This document shows positions 1 to 6,323 of a stretch of DNA of 7,286 nt, one piece after another; the stretch's first letter is position 1; the number at the start of each line of letters is the position of its first letter. The translations under genes and the position numbers were made by a program. Source of the stretch: Verrucomicrobiota bacterium (GTDB lineage Bacteria > Verrucomicrobiota > Verrucomicrobiia > Verrucomicrobiales > Verrucomicrobiaceae). The stretch spans positions 1-7,286 of the forward strand of contig JAEYYS010000354.1 in the NCBI GenBank assembly GCA_023428335.1. Direction: 5' to 3'. Below the pieces are notes generated by a model. The model searched no databases. It was not told the origin of the DNA and saw nothing but the letters and a program-made list of their open reading frames with translations.

Positions 1-19
1 TATCAAAGGTTCGAACCGA

Positions 20-511
20 TCACTTCACGCTGCCGTGGAAACCGGCCTTGTTCATCGCGGCGAGGAGCGCCTGACTGGAGAACTCACCCTTGACGGTGAA
101 GGTGCTCTGCTTGGAAACGATGTCGGCCTCGGTGACGCCGGGCACGGACTTGACCGCCTCGCTCATGGCGTTGACGCACTTCTGGCAGCAGAGGTGGGCG
201 CCGGTGACGGTGGCTTCCTTGAGGGTCTTGTCGGCCTTGGGGCTGGCAGCGAAGGATTCCTCGCTGACCTTGCCGTAGTAGCCGGCTTCCAGGATGGCTT
301 CGACCGCCTTCTTGGCGTTGGCCTTGCTCTTGGCAGTGATGGTGACGGTTTCGCCGTCGGCGGTCACTTCGACGTCCTTGAGGTCGGCGGCGGCCTTGAC
401 GATGCCGTTGGTGCAGCCTTTGCAGCAGTTGTGCACGCCTTCGAGGGTGACGGTGGTGGCGGCGGAAGCGAGGGTGGCGCTGGCGAAGAGGACAGTGAGG
501 ATGTTTTTCAT
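20..511 (-). CDS. Exported protein with two tandem HMA-like (heavy-metal-associated) domains
   Basis: A 163-aa protein probably handling a soft metal ion outside the cytoplasm; the metal and the biological role are not known. Residues 1-18 form a signal peptide (Lys2, hydrophobic core, Ala-rich end ASA|A). Two repeats follow, about residues 19-84 and 98-163, each starting with a beta strand and a GxHxCCxxC motif (His27, Cys29, Cys30, Cys33; His106, Cys108, Cys109, Cys112) and each ending with a similar AG(Y/F)xG(K/S)V strand. The size and pattern fit the ferredoxin-like HMA fold of copper chaperones and MerP, but the usual MxCxxC is replaced by HxCCxxC. There is no transmembrane segment and no P-type ATPase module. 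A GTG two codons upstream (517) is possible, but ATG at 511 gives the normal signal-peptide start. It lies 70 bp downstream of another minus-strand gene and may be co-transcribed with it. The fold call is fairly sure; function is inferred. Confidence 0.85.
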   Translation of the reverse strand: MKNILTVLFASATLASAATTVTLEGVHNCCKGCTNGIVKAAADLKDVEVTADGETVTITAKSKANAKKAVEAILEAGYYGKVSEESFAASPKADKTLKEATVTGAHLCCQKCVNAMSEAVKSVPGVTEADIVSKQSTFTVKGEFSSQALLAAMNKAGFHGSVK

Positions 512-581
512 GGGCACCCAATAGACGCACGAAAGCGACGCTTCTTAGCGGACAATTTGAATGTCGCCCTGCATCCGGGGC

Positions 582-1079
582 TCAGACCAGGCTGCGGCGG
601 TGCTCCAGACCGAGCCGTCCACGGCGGTCGCGGCGCAGGCGAAACTCCTCGCGCAGCAGTTCCACGCCGCCGTGTTCGACGGTCACCGTCACCATCTGCG
701 GCAGGGCTTCAATGCCGGTGATGCGGAACACCGGCTCGCGACGGGTGCGGAAAAAGGCGTGCAGCGGAATGTGCGGATGCGCGGCGTTCCACAGCCAGCG
801 CGCCGGCGGAAAATCCTCGATCTCGGCCAGGGCCAGCAGCACCTCGCGGATGACCGGCTCCTCATGGCGGCGCAGCAGCTTCGACGCCGCGCGACGGCTC
901 AGCATCTGCTCCAGAAACGCCATCGCCGGGTTGGCATGGTCGTCGATCATCTCGCCGATGATCTCGCGGGCGTGCTCACCCATGGCCGCGCGGAACTGCT
1001 CGCGGCTGATGCGGCCGGAGTCGAGTTGCTGGATCAGCAGGCGCGGGTTGGGGGTCGGATCGGGCACGCAGGGATTCAA
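582..1079 (-). CDS. Hypothetical protein, 165 aa, cytoplasmic, unrecognised family
   Basis: I do not recognise this family. The N-terminal half (about residues 12-90) looks helical and charged, with segments such as EHAREIIGEMIDDH and a basic patch around residues 62-72 (RRAASKLLRRH). A tryptophan-containing turn (PPARWLWNAAHPH, residues 91-103) follows, then a C-terminal part likely to be beta strands (MVTVTVEHGG, then the hydrophobic/charged alternation of residues 139-160). There is no signal peptide, membrane segment or obvious catalytic motif. The frame contains no ATG between the upstream stop (1119-1121) and the body of the gene; TTG at 1079 or GTG at 1067 are the possible starts, and neither has a ribosome-binding site. 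It is called coding because the frame stays open, the composition is that of a normal globular protein, and it occupies the space between two real genes on the right strand. The HMA gene follows 70 bp downstream. Confidence 0.7.
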   Translation of the reverse strand: MNPCVPDPTPNPRLLIQQLDSGRISREQFRAAMGEHAREIIGEMIDDHANPAMAFLEQMLSRRAASKLLRRHEEPVIREVLLALAEIEDFPPARWLWNAAHPHIPLHAFFRTRREPVFRITGIEALPQMVTVTVEHGGVELLREEFRLRRDRRGRLGLEHRRSLV

Positions 1080-1172
1080 GGGAACGCCGCCCGCGGGCGC
1101 AAGGATGAAGTTGGGATTTCACCACCGCCGATTTCGCCTTCCCAAGCCGGCCCGGCCGCGCTATCTCGGGGC

Positions 1173-2246
1173 ATGGTCGACATCTGCCTGCAGGACCTGA
1201 CAAAGCGCTTCGGCACCCAGACGGTGCTCGACCGCGTCAGCCTGGAGATCGCCGCCGGCGAGTTCTTTTTCCTGCTCGGCCCCAGCGGCTGCGGCAAGAC
1301 CACCCTGCTCCGCCACCTCGCCGGCTTCCTCCAGCCCGACGCCGGCCGCATCACCTTCGGCGGCGAGGACGTCACCCGCCTGCCGCCGCACCAGCGCGAC
1401 ACCGGCCTGATGTTCCAGAGCTACGCCCTCTGGCCACACCTGAGCGTCGCGGAAAACGTCGCCTTCGGCCTCGAGGAACGCCGACTGCCGCGCGCGGAGA
1501 TCCAGGCACGCGTCGCCGAGGCCCTCGACCGCGTCCAGCTCGGCAGCCTCGGCAGCCGCCGCATTGGCCAGCTCTCCGGCGGTCAGCAGCAGCGGGTCGC
1601 CCTGGCCCGCGCCCTGGTCATCCGCCCGCGCTGCCTGCTGCTCGATGAACCGCTGTCGAACCTCGACGCCAAACTGCGCCACGAAATGCGCGCGGAGATC
1701 CGCCGCATCGTCAAGGAGTTCGGCCTCACCGCCGTGCATGTCACCCACGACCGCGACGAGGCCCTGAGCATGGCCGACCGACTCGCCGTCATGGACGCCG
1801 GCCGCATCGCCCAGGTCGGCGCGCCGGAGGCGGTGTACCGCCATCCCGCCTCGCGCATGGTCGCCGAATTCATCGGCGCCACCAACCTGCTTCCCGCCAC
1901 CGCCAGCGACGCACTCGGCGACGGCTTTCAAGTCGCGCAAACCGCCTTCGGTTGCCTGCTCGGCCGCGCCAGTGGCGACGCCCCCGCAGCGGGCACACCG
2001 GTCCTGCTGTCGATCCGCCCCGAGGCCCTCGTCTTCGATCCCCCCAGCGACGCCGCCAACCTCATGCAGGCCCGCATCAGCGACCTCACCTACCTCGGCG
2101 CCACCGCCCAGTATGAGGTGCAACTGCCGGGCGGCCCAAGCCTGCAGGTCTGCGAAATGAACCCGCGTGTCCTGCGCCGCCCCGGCGAAACCGAAGTGCG
2201 ACTTGCGGTCGCCCCCGAAGACGTGCTGCTGCTGCCGGTCGGCTGA
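1173..2246 (+). CDS. ABC transporter ATP-binding protein (PotA/FbpC/CysA-type importer ATPase)
   Basis: A 357-aa ATPase that would power uptake of a small solute (polyamine, ferric iron, sulfate, phosphonate or sugar type) through an inner-membrane permease. All nucleotide-binding motifs are intact: Walker A GPSGCGKT (36-43), Q-loop Gln82, signature LSGGQ (134-138), Walker B CLLLDE with catalytic Glu159, D-loop SNLD (162-165) and H-loop His192. The region from about 235 to the end is a regulatory TOBE-like beta domain, including SIRPEAL and LTYLGATAQYEV, typical of the PotA/FbpC/UgpC class and of normal length. The start is ATG at 1173 because the protein then begins at the usual beta strand (VDICLQDLTKRFG); the frame is open upstream to 561, but that part is antisense to the neighbouring gene. 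No permease or solute-binding gene is adjacent, so the substrate cannot be named. It is divergent from the hypothetical gene, with a 93-bp spacer. Confidence 0.93.
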   Translation: MVDICLQDLTKRFGTQTVLDRVSLEIAAGEFFFLLGPSGCGKTTLLRHLAGFLQPDAGRITFGGEDVTRLPPHQRDTGLMFQSYALWPHLSVAENVAFGLEERRLPRAEIQARVAEALDRVQLGSLGSRRIGQLSGGQQQRVALARALVIRPRCLLLDEPLSNLDAKLRHEMRAEIRRIVKEFGLTAVHVTHDRDEALSMADRLAVMDAGRIAQVGAPEAVYRHPASRMVAEFIGATNLLPATASDALGDGFQVAQTAFGCLLGRASGDAPAAGTPVLLSIRPEALVFDPPSDAANLMQARISDLTYLGATAQYEVQLPGGPSLQVCEMNPRVLRRPGETEVRLAVAPEDVLLLPVG

Positions 2247-2394
2247 GTCTGCTCACAACATCGCCTCGCGCCAGGACCTCGAAAGGGTCTCGCACGGAGG
2301 ACACGGAGATCCCTCGTGAGCTTTACTCGCGCTCCGATCAGCGTCCCATCAGCGGTTCAACCTCCGCTTCCGCAGCGCGAGGCACTCCCCCCGC
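2247..2394. other. Convergent intergenic gap between ABC ATPase and sulfatase genes
   Basis: Both flanking genes end here, so transcription runs in from both sides. I see no strong terminator: the best hairpin is a 5-bp stem (AGCGG 2351-2355 with CCGCT 2364-2368, 8-nt loop) without a following T-run. The gap also holds the short 9-nt tandem repeat listed separately. Confidence 0.5.
2293..2310. repeat. Two-unit 9-nt tandem repeat (CACGGAG core)
   Basis: Two adjacent 9-nt units, CACGGAGGA (2293-2301) and CACGGAGAT (2302-2310), share their first seven bases. The repeat lies in non-coding DNA between two convergent gene ends. Short, imperfect 9-nt-period repeats of this sort recall the degenerate repeats scattered between genes in this bacterial group; with only two units, chance cannot be ruled out. 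Confidence 0.4.
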
Positions 2395-4257
2395 TCACGG
2401 TAGCAGTTCATGCCGCGCGCCGGCGGCATCGATGAGAACCAGGCGAGTCAGGCGCACGGTGCCGGGGGCGGTGGAGGGATCCAGGCGCAGGGCCGACAGC
2501 GTTGCCACCGGCAGCGTGACGCTCACGGACTCGACCTTGCCGTTGTGGCTCACGGTCAGCGGCAGGCTGCGCTCGCGGGCAAAGGCAGGGGCGACCGGGG
2601 TGGCGAAGTACACCCGCGCCTCGCCGCGCGACTGACTGCTCAGGCGGAGTTCCAGTCGGAACGGCCCCTTGGCGTCCTTGGGCAGGTTGCGCGTGCTAAT
2701 CCAGGGATCGCCGCCGGTGGACTGAATCACCAGTCCCCCTCCCTCGCGACGCAACTGCGCCTGCGCGCTCGCCTGCCAGCCGGCCACGGTCGCTTTCTTC
2801 GCTGCCTTGCCACCCGACTTGCCTTCGAGTTCGGGCCGGTACTTGGCCGGGTCAAAGGCCGGGTTCGGCACGGGGCGCACGGCGCCGGTTCGCTCCAGGA
2901 AACGTTCGATCAGCGCATCCAACTCCGCCACCCGCTGGGGTTCGGCGGCGGCGAGGTTGTGCTGCTCGCCCACATCCTTGCCGAGATCAAACAGCAGGTG
3001 CCGGTGCGCGCCCTTGGCGCCGGCATGGAAGAGGCGGATCAGTTTCCAGTCGCCACGATGCACCGACACCGAGGCCGGCAGCCAGTCGGGCACACCGGGA
3101 TCATGTGGGAAGTGCTGAAAAATCGCCTCGCGCTCGAGTCGTTCTCCGCGCAGGGCCGGCAGCAGGCTGACGCCGTCGCCTGCAGGCGCTTCCTGCTTCA
3201 GCAGCCCCGCCACCAAGGTCGGGAAAAAGTCCTCGCTCTGCACCAGCTCCTCGCTGCGACTGCCGGGCGCGACCCGCCCCGGCCAGGCGATCACGCAGGG
3301 CACGCGCGTGCCGCCCTCGAACATCGTCGCCTTGCCGCCACGCAGCGGCCGGTTGCTGGTCGGCGTGGTGCCGTCGATTTCATTGTACATGTTGCCGCCG
3401 TTGTCGGAGGTGAAGACGATGACCGTGCGCTCGGTCAGACCGAGCCGGTCGAGGGTGTCAAGCAGGGTGCCGACCGCGTCATCAAGGCTCTCGACCATGG
3501 CCGCGTAGGTCGGGCTGCGCTGGGCATCGGTCGGATCAACCCGGGCGCGGTGCTTGTCGATGAGCGACTTCTTCGCATCAAAGGGCGCGTGCACGCTGAA
3601 CTGCCAGTAGTTGAGGAAGAAGGGGCGGTCGCCCTGTCGCTCCATCCAGGCCGCGGCCTCGGCCGCCATGCGATCCTCCAGGTGTTCGCCGGGCGACTTC
3701 TCCTTGAAGTTGGCAAACTTCCAGGGCGCGACAAAGCTGCCCGCCGGCCCCGGGCCGGGGTGGTGCGGCACATCGACGTCAAAGCCGTGCTGCAGGGGGG
3801 AATAGGGTTCGGCACCGAGATGCCACTTGCCGAAGTGACCGGTGGCATAACCCGCGTCGCGGAAGACCTCGGCGAGCGTGCGATACTCGGTCTTGAGCCG
3901 CGTCACTGTCTCCGGCGAAATCGCGTGCTTGGTCGGCGGCGCCGACTTGCCCGGTTTCGCCTCCAGCACCACCTGCGGCAGATGGCAGTTCGGCGTGGTG
4001 ATGCCCGTGCGGGCTGGGCTCAGCCCCGTGAGGATGGCCGAGCGGGTGGGCGAGCAGAGCGGACTCGCCGAGTAGGCCCGCGTGAAGGTCATGCCCCGCC
4101 GCGCCAGTCGCTCCAGGTTCGGCGTCTGATAAAACTTCGTCGTGCCATGAAGGGTGGTGTCGCTCCAGCCGAGGTCGTCGGCGAGGATGAAGACCACATT
4201 CATCGGCTGTGCTGAAAGCAGCGCCGGCAAGAAAAGAAGCAGAAGAAGGCGGACCAT
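2395..4257 (-). CDS. Exported sulfatase (arylsulfatase A-like, formylglycine-dependent)
   Basis: A 620-aa enzyme that hydrolyses sulfate esters, probably on polysaccharides, after export. Residues 1-16 are a signal peptide ending LLSA|Q. The core has the sulfatase metal site Asp27-Asp28 (ILADDLGW), the formylglycine signature CSPTR (68-72) followed by SAILTG, then GKWHLG (143-148; Lys144 region, His146), His223 (FSVHAPF), the second metal pair Asp285-Asn286 (TSDNGG), and RGGK with Lys309 followed by EGGTR. Every catalytic position I can check is present. Cys68 needs conversion to formylglycine by an FGE or anSME enzyme, not encoded here. Residues about 490-620 form a strand-rich C-terminal extension beyond the usual fold, following a Lys/Gly-rich linker (GKSGGKAAKK). 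ATG at 4257 is chosen because it places the signal peptide at the N-terminus; the frame runs open a further 92 codons, but those cross a non-coding repeat. The exact substrate is not deducible. The gene stands alone, 326 bp downstream of purK. Confidence 0.93.
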   Translation of the reverse strand: MVRLLLLLFLPALLSAQPMNVVFILADDLGWSDTTLHGTTKFYQTPNLERLARRGMTFTRAYSASPLCSPTRSAILTGLSPARTGITTPNCHLPQVVLEAKPGKSAPPTKHAISPETVTRLKTEYRTLAEVFRDAGYATGHFGKWHLGAEPYSPLQHGFDVDVPHHPGPGPAGSFVAPWKFANFKEKSPGEHLEDRMAAEAAAWMERQGDRPFFLNYWQFSVHAPFDAKKSLIDKHRARVDPTDAQRSPTYAAMVESLDDAVGTLLDTLDRLGLTERTVIVFTSDNGGNMYNEIDGTTPTSNRPLRGGKATMFEGGTRVPCVIAWPGRVAPGSRSEELVQSEDFFPTLVAGLLKQEAPAGDGVSLLPALRGERLEREAIFQHFPHDPGVPDWLPASVSVHRGDWKLIRLFHAGAKGAHRHLLFDLGKDVGEQHNLAAAEPQRVAELDALIERFLERTGAVRPVPNPAFDPAKYRPELEGKSGGKAAKKATVAGWQASAQAQLRREGGGLVIQSTGGDPWISTRNLPKDAKGPFRLELRLSSQSRGEARVYFATPVAPAFARERSLPLTVSHNGKVESVSVTLPVATLSALRLDPSTAPGTVRLTRLVLIDAAGARHELLP

Positions 4258-4426
4258 GGCGCATGGGAACGGCGGCGCCGGGCCGAGCATTTCAGGGGCA
4301 TGCAGGAGAAGCGCAGAGCTTGCAGCCAAGGGCCAAGAGGTCCAGCGCGTTGGCCACCTCCCCAGAGCGAGCCGGACCGCGGGGTCGATGCCCCCGCCTA
4401 CAGACAGCCGCCGTTCCCGCCCTCTT

Positions 4427-4460
4427 CCATCTGCGAAATCTGCAAAATCTGCGGACCTTC
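4427..4460. repeat. 34-bp direct repeat, copy 1
   Basis: Identical over 34 bases to the copy starting at 4515, with start-to-start spacing of 88 bp. Internally it carries ATCTGC three times (4429, 4438 and 4447), spaced exactly 9 nt, separated by GAA and AAA triplets, and ends in GGACCTTC. Read from the minus strand the unit is GCAGATTTT / GCAGATTTC / GCAGATGG. The repeat is non-coding; the translation SADFADFAD it gives on the minus strand is an artefact of the 9-nt period. Confidence 0.85.
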
Positions 4461-4514
4461 TGAGCCCAATCAACCATCCGCCATCAACTACCCTTCCTTC
4501 TGTCCCATCTGCGC

Positions 4515-4548
4515 CCATCTGCGAAATCTGCAAAATCTGCGGACCTTC
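4515..4548. repeat. 34-bp direct repeat, copy 2, with one extra ATCTGC unit
   Basis: Exact copy of 4427-4460. Here the ATCTGC series extends one unit further to the left, with hexamers at 4507, 4517, 4526 and 4535 (spacings 10, 9 and 9 nt), so the period slips by one base at the outer unit. It ends 35 bp short of the purK stop codon. Its position between gene ends and its internal periodicity suggest a dispersed intergenic repeat rather than a regulatory site for one gene; this is an inference. Confidence 0.85.
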
Positions 4549-4583
4549 CTGGGTTGGGAAGACACCGGAATCCCGCGCACGGC

Positions 4584-5732
4584 TCAGCCTTCCATGCCCA
4601 GCGCGACGCGGATCTGGCGGGCGGAGGCGAGGGCTTCGTCGAGGTCATCGCCGAGCACGGTGAAGTGCCCCATCTTGCGACGGGCGCGAGGCTCGGCCTT
4701 GCCGTAGAGATGCAGCTTGGCACGCGGGTGACCGAGCACGGCCGACCAGTCGGGTGCGGCGGCAGCGGCCGGCCAGACGTCGCCGAGCAGGTTGACCATG
4801 ACCGCCGGGGTGTGCTGGCTGGGATCGCCAAGCGGCAGGCCGCAGACGGCGCGCAACTGCTGCTGAAACTGGTTGCTGACGCAGGCGTCGATGGTGTGGT
4901 GACCGCTGTTGTGGGGTCGCGGGGCAATCTCATTGACGAGGACGCGGCCGTCGGCGGTGACAAACATTTCCACAGCGAGGGTGCCGACATAACCGAGGCC
5001 TTCGGCAACCGCTTCCCAGAGGTCGAGCGCCTGGGCGGCGACCGCCGGCTCGAGCGCGGCGGGGGCGAGGCTGATGTCGAGGATGTGGTGGGCGTGACGG
5101 TTTTCGACGACGCCATGCACGGCCATGCGACCGTCGATGCCGCGGGCACCGACCACGGAGACCTCGCAGGTGAAGGGCACCCACTGTTCGACGACGGCAT
5201 GATGCCCTTCAAAGGCCTGCCAGGCTTCGGCGAGATCGGTGTCGGCCTCGACCTTGCGCTGGCCCTTGCCGTCGTAGCCGAAGGCGGCGGTTTTGATGAC
5301 GCAGGGGCGCCTCAACTCGCGCACGGCGGTCTGCAGACCGGCGAGGTCCTCGACAATGCGGAATTCGGCGCAGGCAATGCCCTGGCCGCGCAGAAAGAGT
5401 TTTTCGCGCTCGCGGTGCTGGGTGGTGTGGATGGCGAGTCGCGACGGCCGCAGCGGGCGCTGAGCCTCGACGGCCTGCAGGCAGGCGTCAGGGATGTTTT
5501 CGAACTCGGCGGTGACGACATCGACCGCGGCGAGGAAGCGGCCGAGCGCGGCGCTGTCGTCGTAGGCGGCGTTGACTTCGAGATCGGCAAACTGGCCGGC
5601 GGGGCAGCCCTTCGGCTCATCGGTGAAGACAGCGACGCGGTAGCCGCTGCGGCGGGCTTCGAGGGCCAGCATGCGGCCGAGCTGGCCGCCGCCGAGGATG
5701 CCGATCGTGGAGGGCGGGAGGAAGGGCGGCAT
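4584..5732 (-). CDS. purK: N5-carboxyaminoimidazole ribonucleotide synthase
   Basis: PurK uses ATP and bicarbonate to convert aminoimidazole ribonucleotide (AIR) to N5-CAIR in cytoplasmic de novo purine synthesis. The 382-aa protein has the usual family length and the ATP-grasp layout: N-terminal nucleotide-fold motif GGGQLGRM (14-21), DVVTAEFENIP (71-81), the ATP-binding lysine segment VIKTAAFGYDGKGQ (145-158, Lys147), the central GVVENRHAHHILD stretch (207-219), the metal/ATP motif NEIAPRPHNSGH (268-279) and C-terminal KMGHFTVLG (353-361). ATG at 5732 starts just before the first beta strand; longer versions of this frame overlap purE and are rejected. Only four bases separate the purE stop from this start, so the two are almost certainly one transcript and translationally coupled. 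No ribosome-binding site is visible. Nothing appears damaged. Confidence 0.96.
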   Translation of the reverse strand: MPPFLPPSTIGILGGGQLGRMLALEARRSGYRVAVFTDEPKGCPAGQFADLEVNAAYDDSAALGRFLAAVDVVTAEFENIPDACLQAVEAQRPLRPSRLAIHTTQHREREKLFLRGQGIACAEFRIVEDLAGLQTAVRELRRPCVIKTAAFGYDGKGQRKVEADTDLAEAWQAFEGHHAVVEQWVPFTCEVSVVGARGIDGRMAVHGVVENRHAHHILDISLAPAALEPAVAAQALDLWEAVAEGLGYVGTLAVEMFVTADGRVLVNEIAPRPHNSGHHTIDACVSNQFQQQLRAVCGLPLGDPSQHTPAVMVNLLGDVWPAAAAAPDWSAVLGHPRAKLHLYGKAEPRARRKMGHFTVLGDDLDEALASARQIRVALGMEG

Positions 5733-5736
5733 GGGA

Positions 5737-6240
5737 TCAGGCGAGCGGCTTCTCCAGTTCCTTCTGGCTTTCCAGCACCTTCTCGGTCTGACGCTGGCGG
5801 AAGGCCTGCAGTTTGGCGGCGAGGTCCGGGTTGCTGTTGGCGAGCATGGCGATGGCGAACAGGCCGGCATTGAGGGCGCCGGCATTGCCGATGGCGAAGG
5901 TGGCGACCGGGATGCCGCCGGGCATCTGAACGATGGAATAGAGGCTGTCGACCCCGCTCAGGGCCCTGCTTTGCACCGGCACGCCGAGCACGGGCAGGGT
6001 CGTCATGCTGGCTGTCATGCCCGGCAGGTGGGCGGCCCCCCCGGCGCCGGCGATGATGCACTTCAGGCCGCGGCCGGCGGCGCTGGTGGCGTAATCGTAG
6101 AGCAACTGCGGCGTGCGATGGGCGCTGACCACCTTCTTTTCAAAGGGCACGCCGAAGTCTTCCAGCACGCGCGCCGCGTTTTCGAGGGTGGGCCAGTCGG
6201 AGCTGGAGCCCATGATGATGCCGACCTGGGGAGGTGTCAT
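5737..6240 (-). CDS. purE: N5-carboxyaminoimidazole ribonucleotide mutase (class I PurE)
   Basis: PurE moves the carboxyl group of N5-CAIR to carbon 4 to give CAIR, the step after PurK. The 167-aa protein shows MGSSSDWP (10-17), SAHRTP with the conserved His41-Arg42 (39-44), AGAGGAAHLPGM (64-75), and PVQSRALSGVDSLYSIVQMPGGIPVAT (88-114 region). The AAHLPGM form together with an adjacent purK marks it as class I mutase rather than the class II AIR carboxylase. The start is ATG at 6240, directly before the first strand (QVGIIMGS); an upstream in-frame ATG would add 24 unconserved residues. The last roughly 20 residues form a charged helix (QRQTEKVLESQKELEKPLA), a modest C-terminal tail. It is first in the purEK pair and divergent from pyrF across 83 bp. 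Confidence 0.96.
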   Translation of the reverse strand: MTPPQVGIIMGSSSDWPTLENAARVLEDFGVPFEKKVVSAHRTPQLLYDYATSAAGRGLKCIIAGAGGAAHLPGMTASMTTLPVLGVPVQSRALSGVDSLYSIVQMPGGIPVATFAIGNAGALNAGLFAIAMLANSNPDLAAKLQAFRQRQTEKVLESQKELEKPLA

Positions 6241-6323
6241 GCGCCGAAATAGCGCGGAGAAATGTCGGCTGCAAGCCGCGCTTGCGTTTGCCAAGCGGCC
6301 GCGCCGCTTCAAAATGACCGGCC
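6241..6323. promoter_or_regulatory. Divergent purE/pyrF control region with overlapping dyads
   Basis: This 83-bp spacer must carry the start signals for purEK (minus) and pyrF (plus). It contains a 6-bp dyad CGCTTG (6279-6284) with CAAGCG (6292-6297), loop 7, overlapping a second 5-bp dyad GCAAG (6271-6275) with CTTGC (6281-6285). The two are mutually exclusive as hairpins. They could be an operator or RNA structure; no known PurR or PyrR site is recognised. A weak plus-strand promoter is possible (TTGCCA 6288-6293, 16 bp, CAAAAT 6310-6315), which would put transcription start almost at the pyrF ATG. Neither start has a visible ribosome-binding site. Confidence 0.35.

Larger units (their letters stand above)
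4258..4583. other. 326-bp non-coding region upstream of sulfatase and downstream of purK
   Basis: No credible gene is present on either strand. The right-hand part (from about 4427) contains a pair of exact 34-bp direct repeats. Immediately after purK, a weak inverted repeat (CTTCC 4545-4549 with GGAAG 4557-4561, 7-nt loop) could act as an RNA hairpin but lacks a T-run. The left-hand part (4258-4426) should hold the sulfatase promoter and leader, but I see no clear -35/-10 pair or ribosome-binding site. Confidence 0.55.

Noticed and set aside
1..22. GGTTCGAACC near the left edge as a tRNA T-arm or a terminator
   Set aside because: The flanks do not pair as a T-stem, no acceptor or CCA is visible, and as a palindrome it lacks a hairpin loop of useful size or a T-run.
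561..1172. Upstream extension of the ABC ATPase frame by 204 codons
   Set aside because: It is antisense to the 165-aa hypothetical gene and adds no recognisable domain; known family members begin at the strand encoded just after the ATG at 1173.
2410..4215. 601-codon open frame on the plus strand opposite the sulfatase
   Set aside because: A shadow of the high-G+C sulfatase gene; the translation is Gly/Arg/Ala-rich with no motifs, whereas the minus strand has every sulfatase motif.
4258..4533. A 92-codon N-terminal extension of the sulfatase frame, with a SADFADFAD-like peptide
   Set aside because: It crosses a 34-bp intergenic repeat, has no homology-like character, and would bury the signal peptide. 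The ATG at 4257 starts cleanly with it.
4427..4548. The direct repeat pair as a minimal CRISPR array
   Set aside because: Only two copies, the repeat is itself internally periodic, the 54-bp gap is long for a spacer, and no cas gene is present.
4545..4561. CTTCC/GGAAG inverted repeat after purK as a rho-independent terminator
   Set aside because: Only 5 bp of stem with a 7-nt loop and no T-run on the purK strand; too weak to call.
4554..5873. 439-codon open frame on the plus strand opposite purK
   Set aside because: A shadow frame in G+C-rich DNA; its translation has low-complexity Gly/Ala/Asp/Val content, and purK on the other strand is unmistakable.
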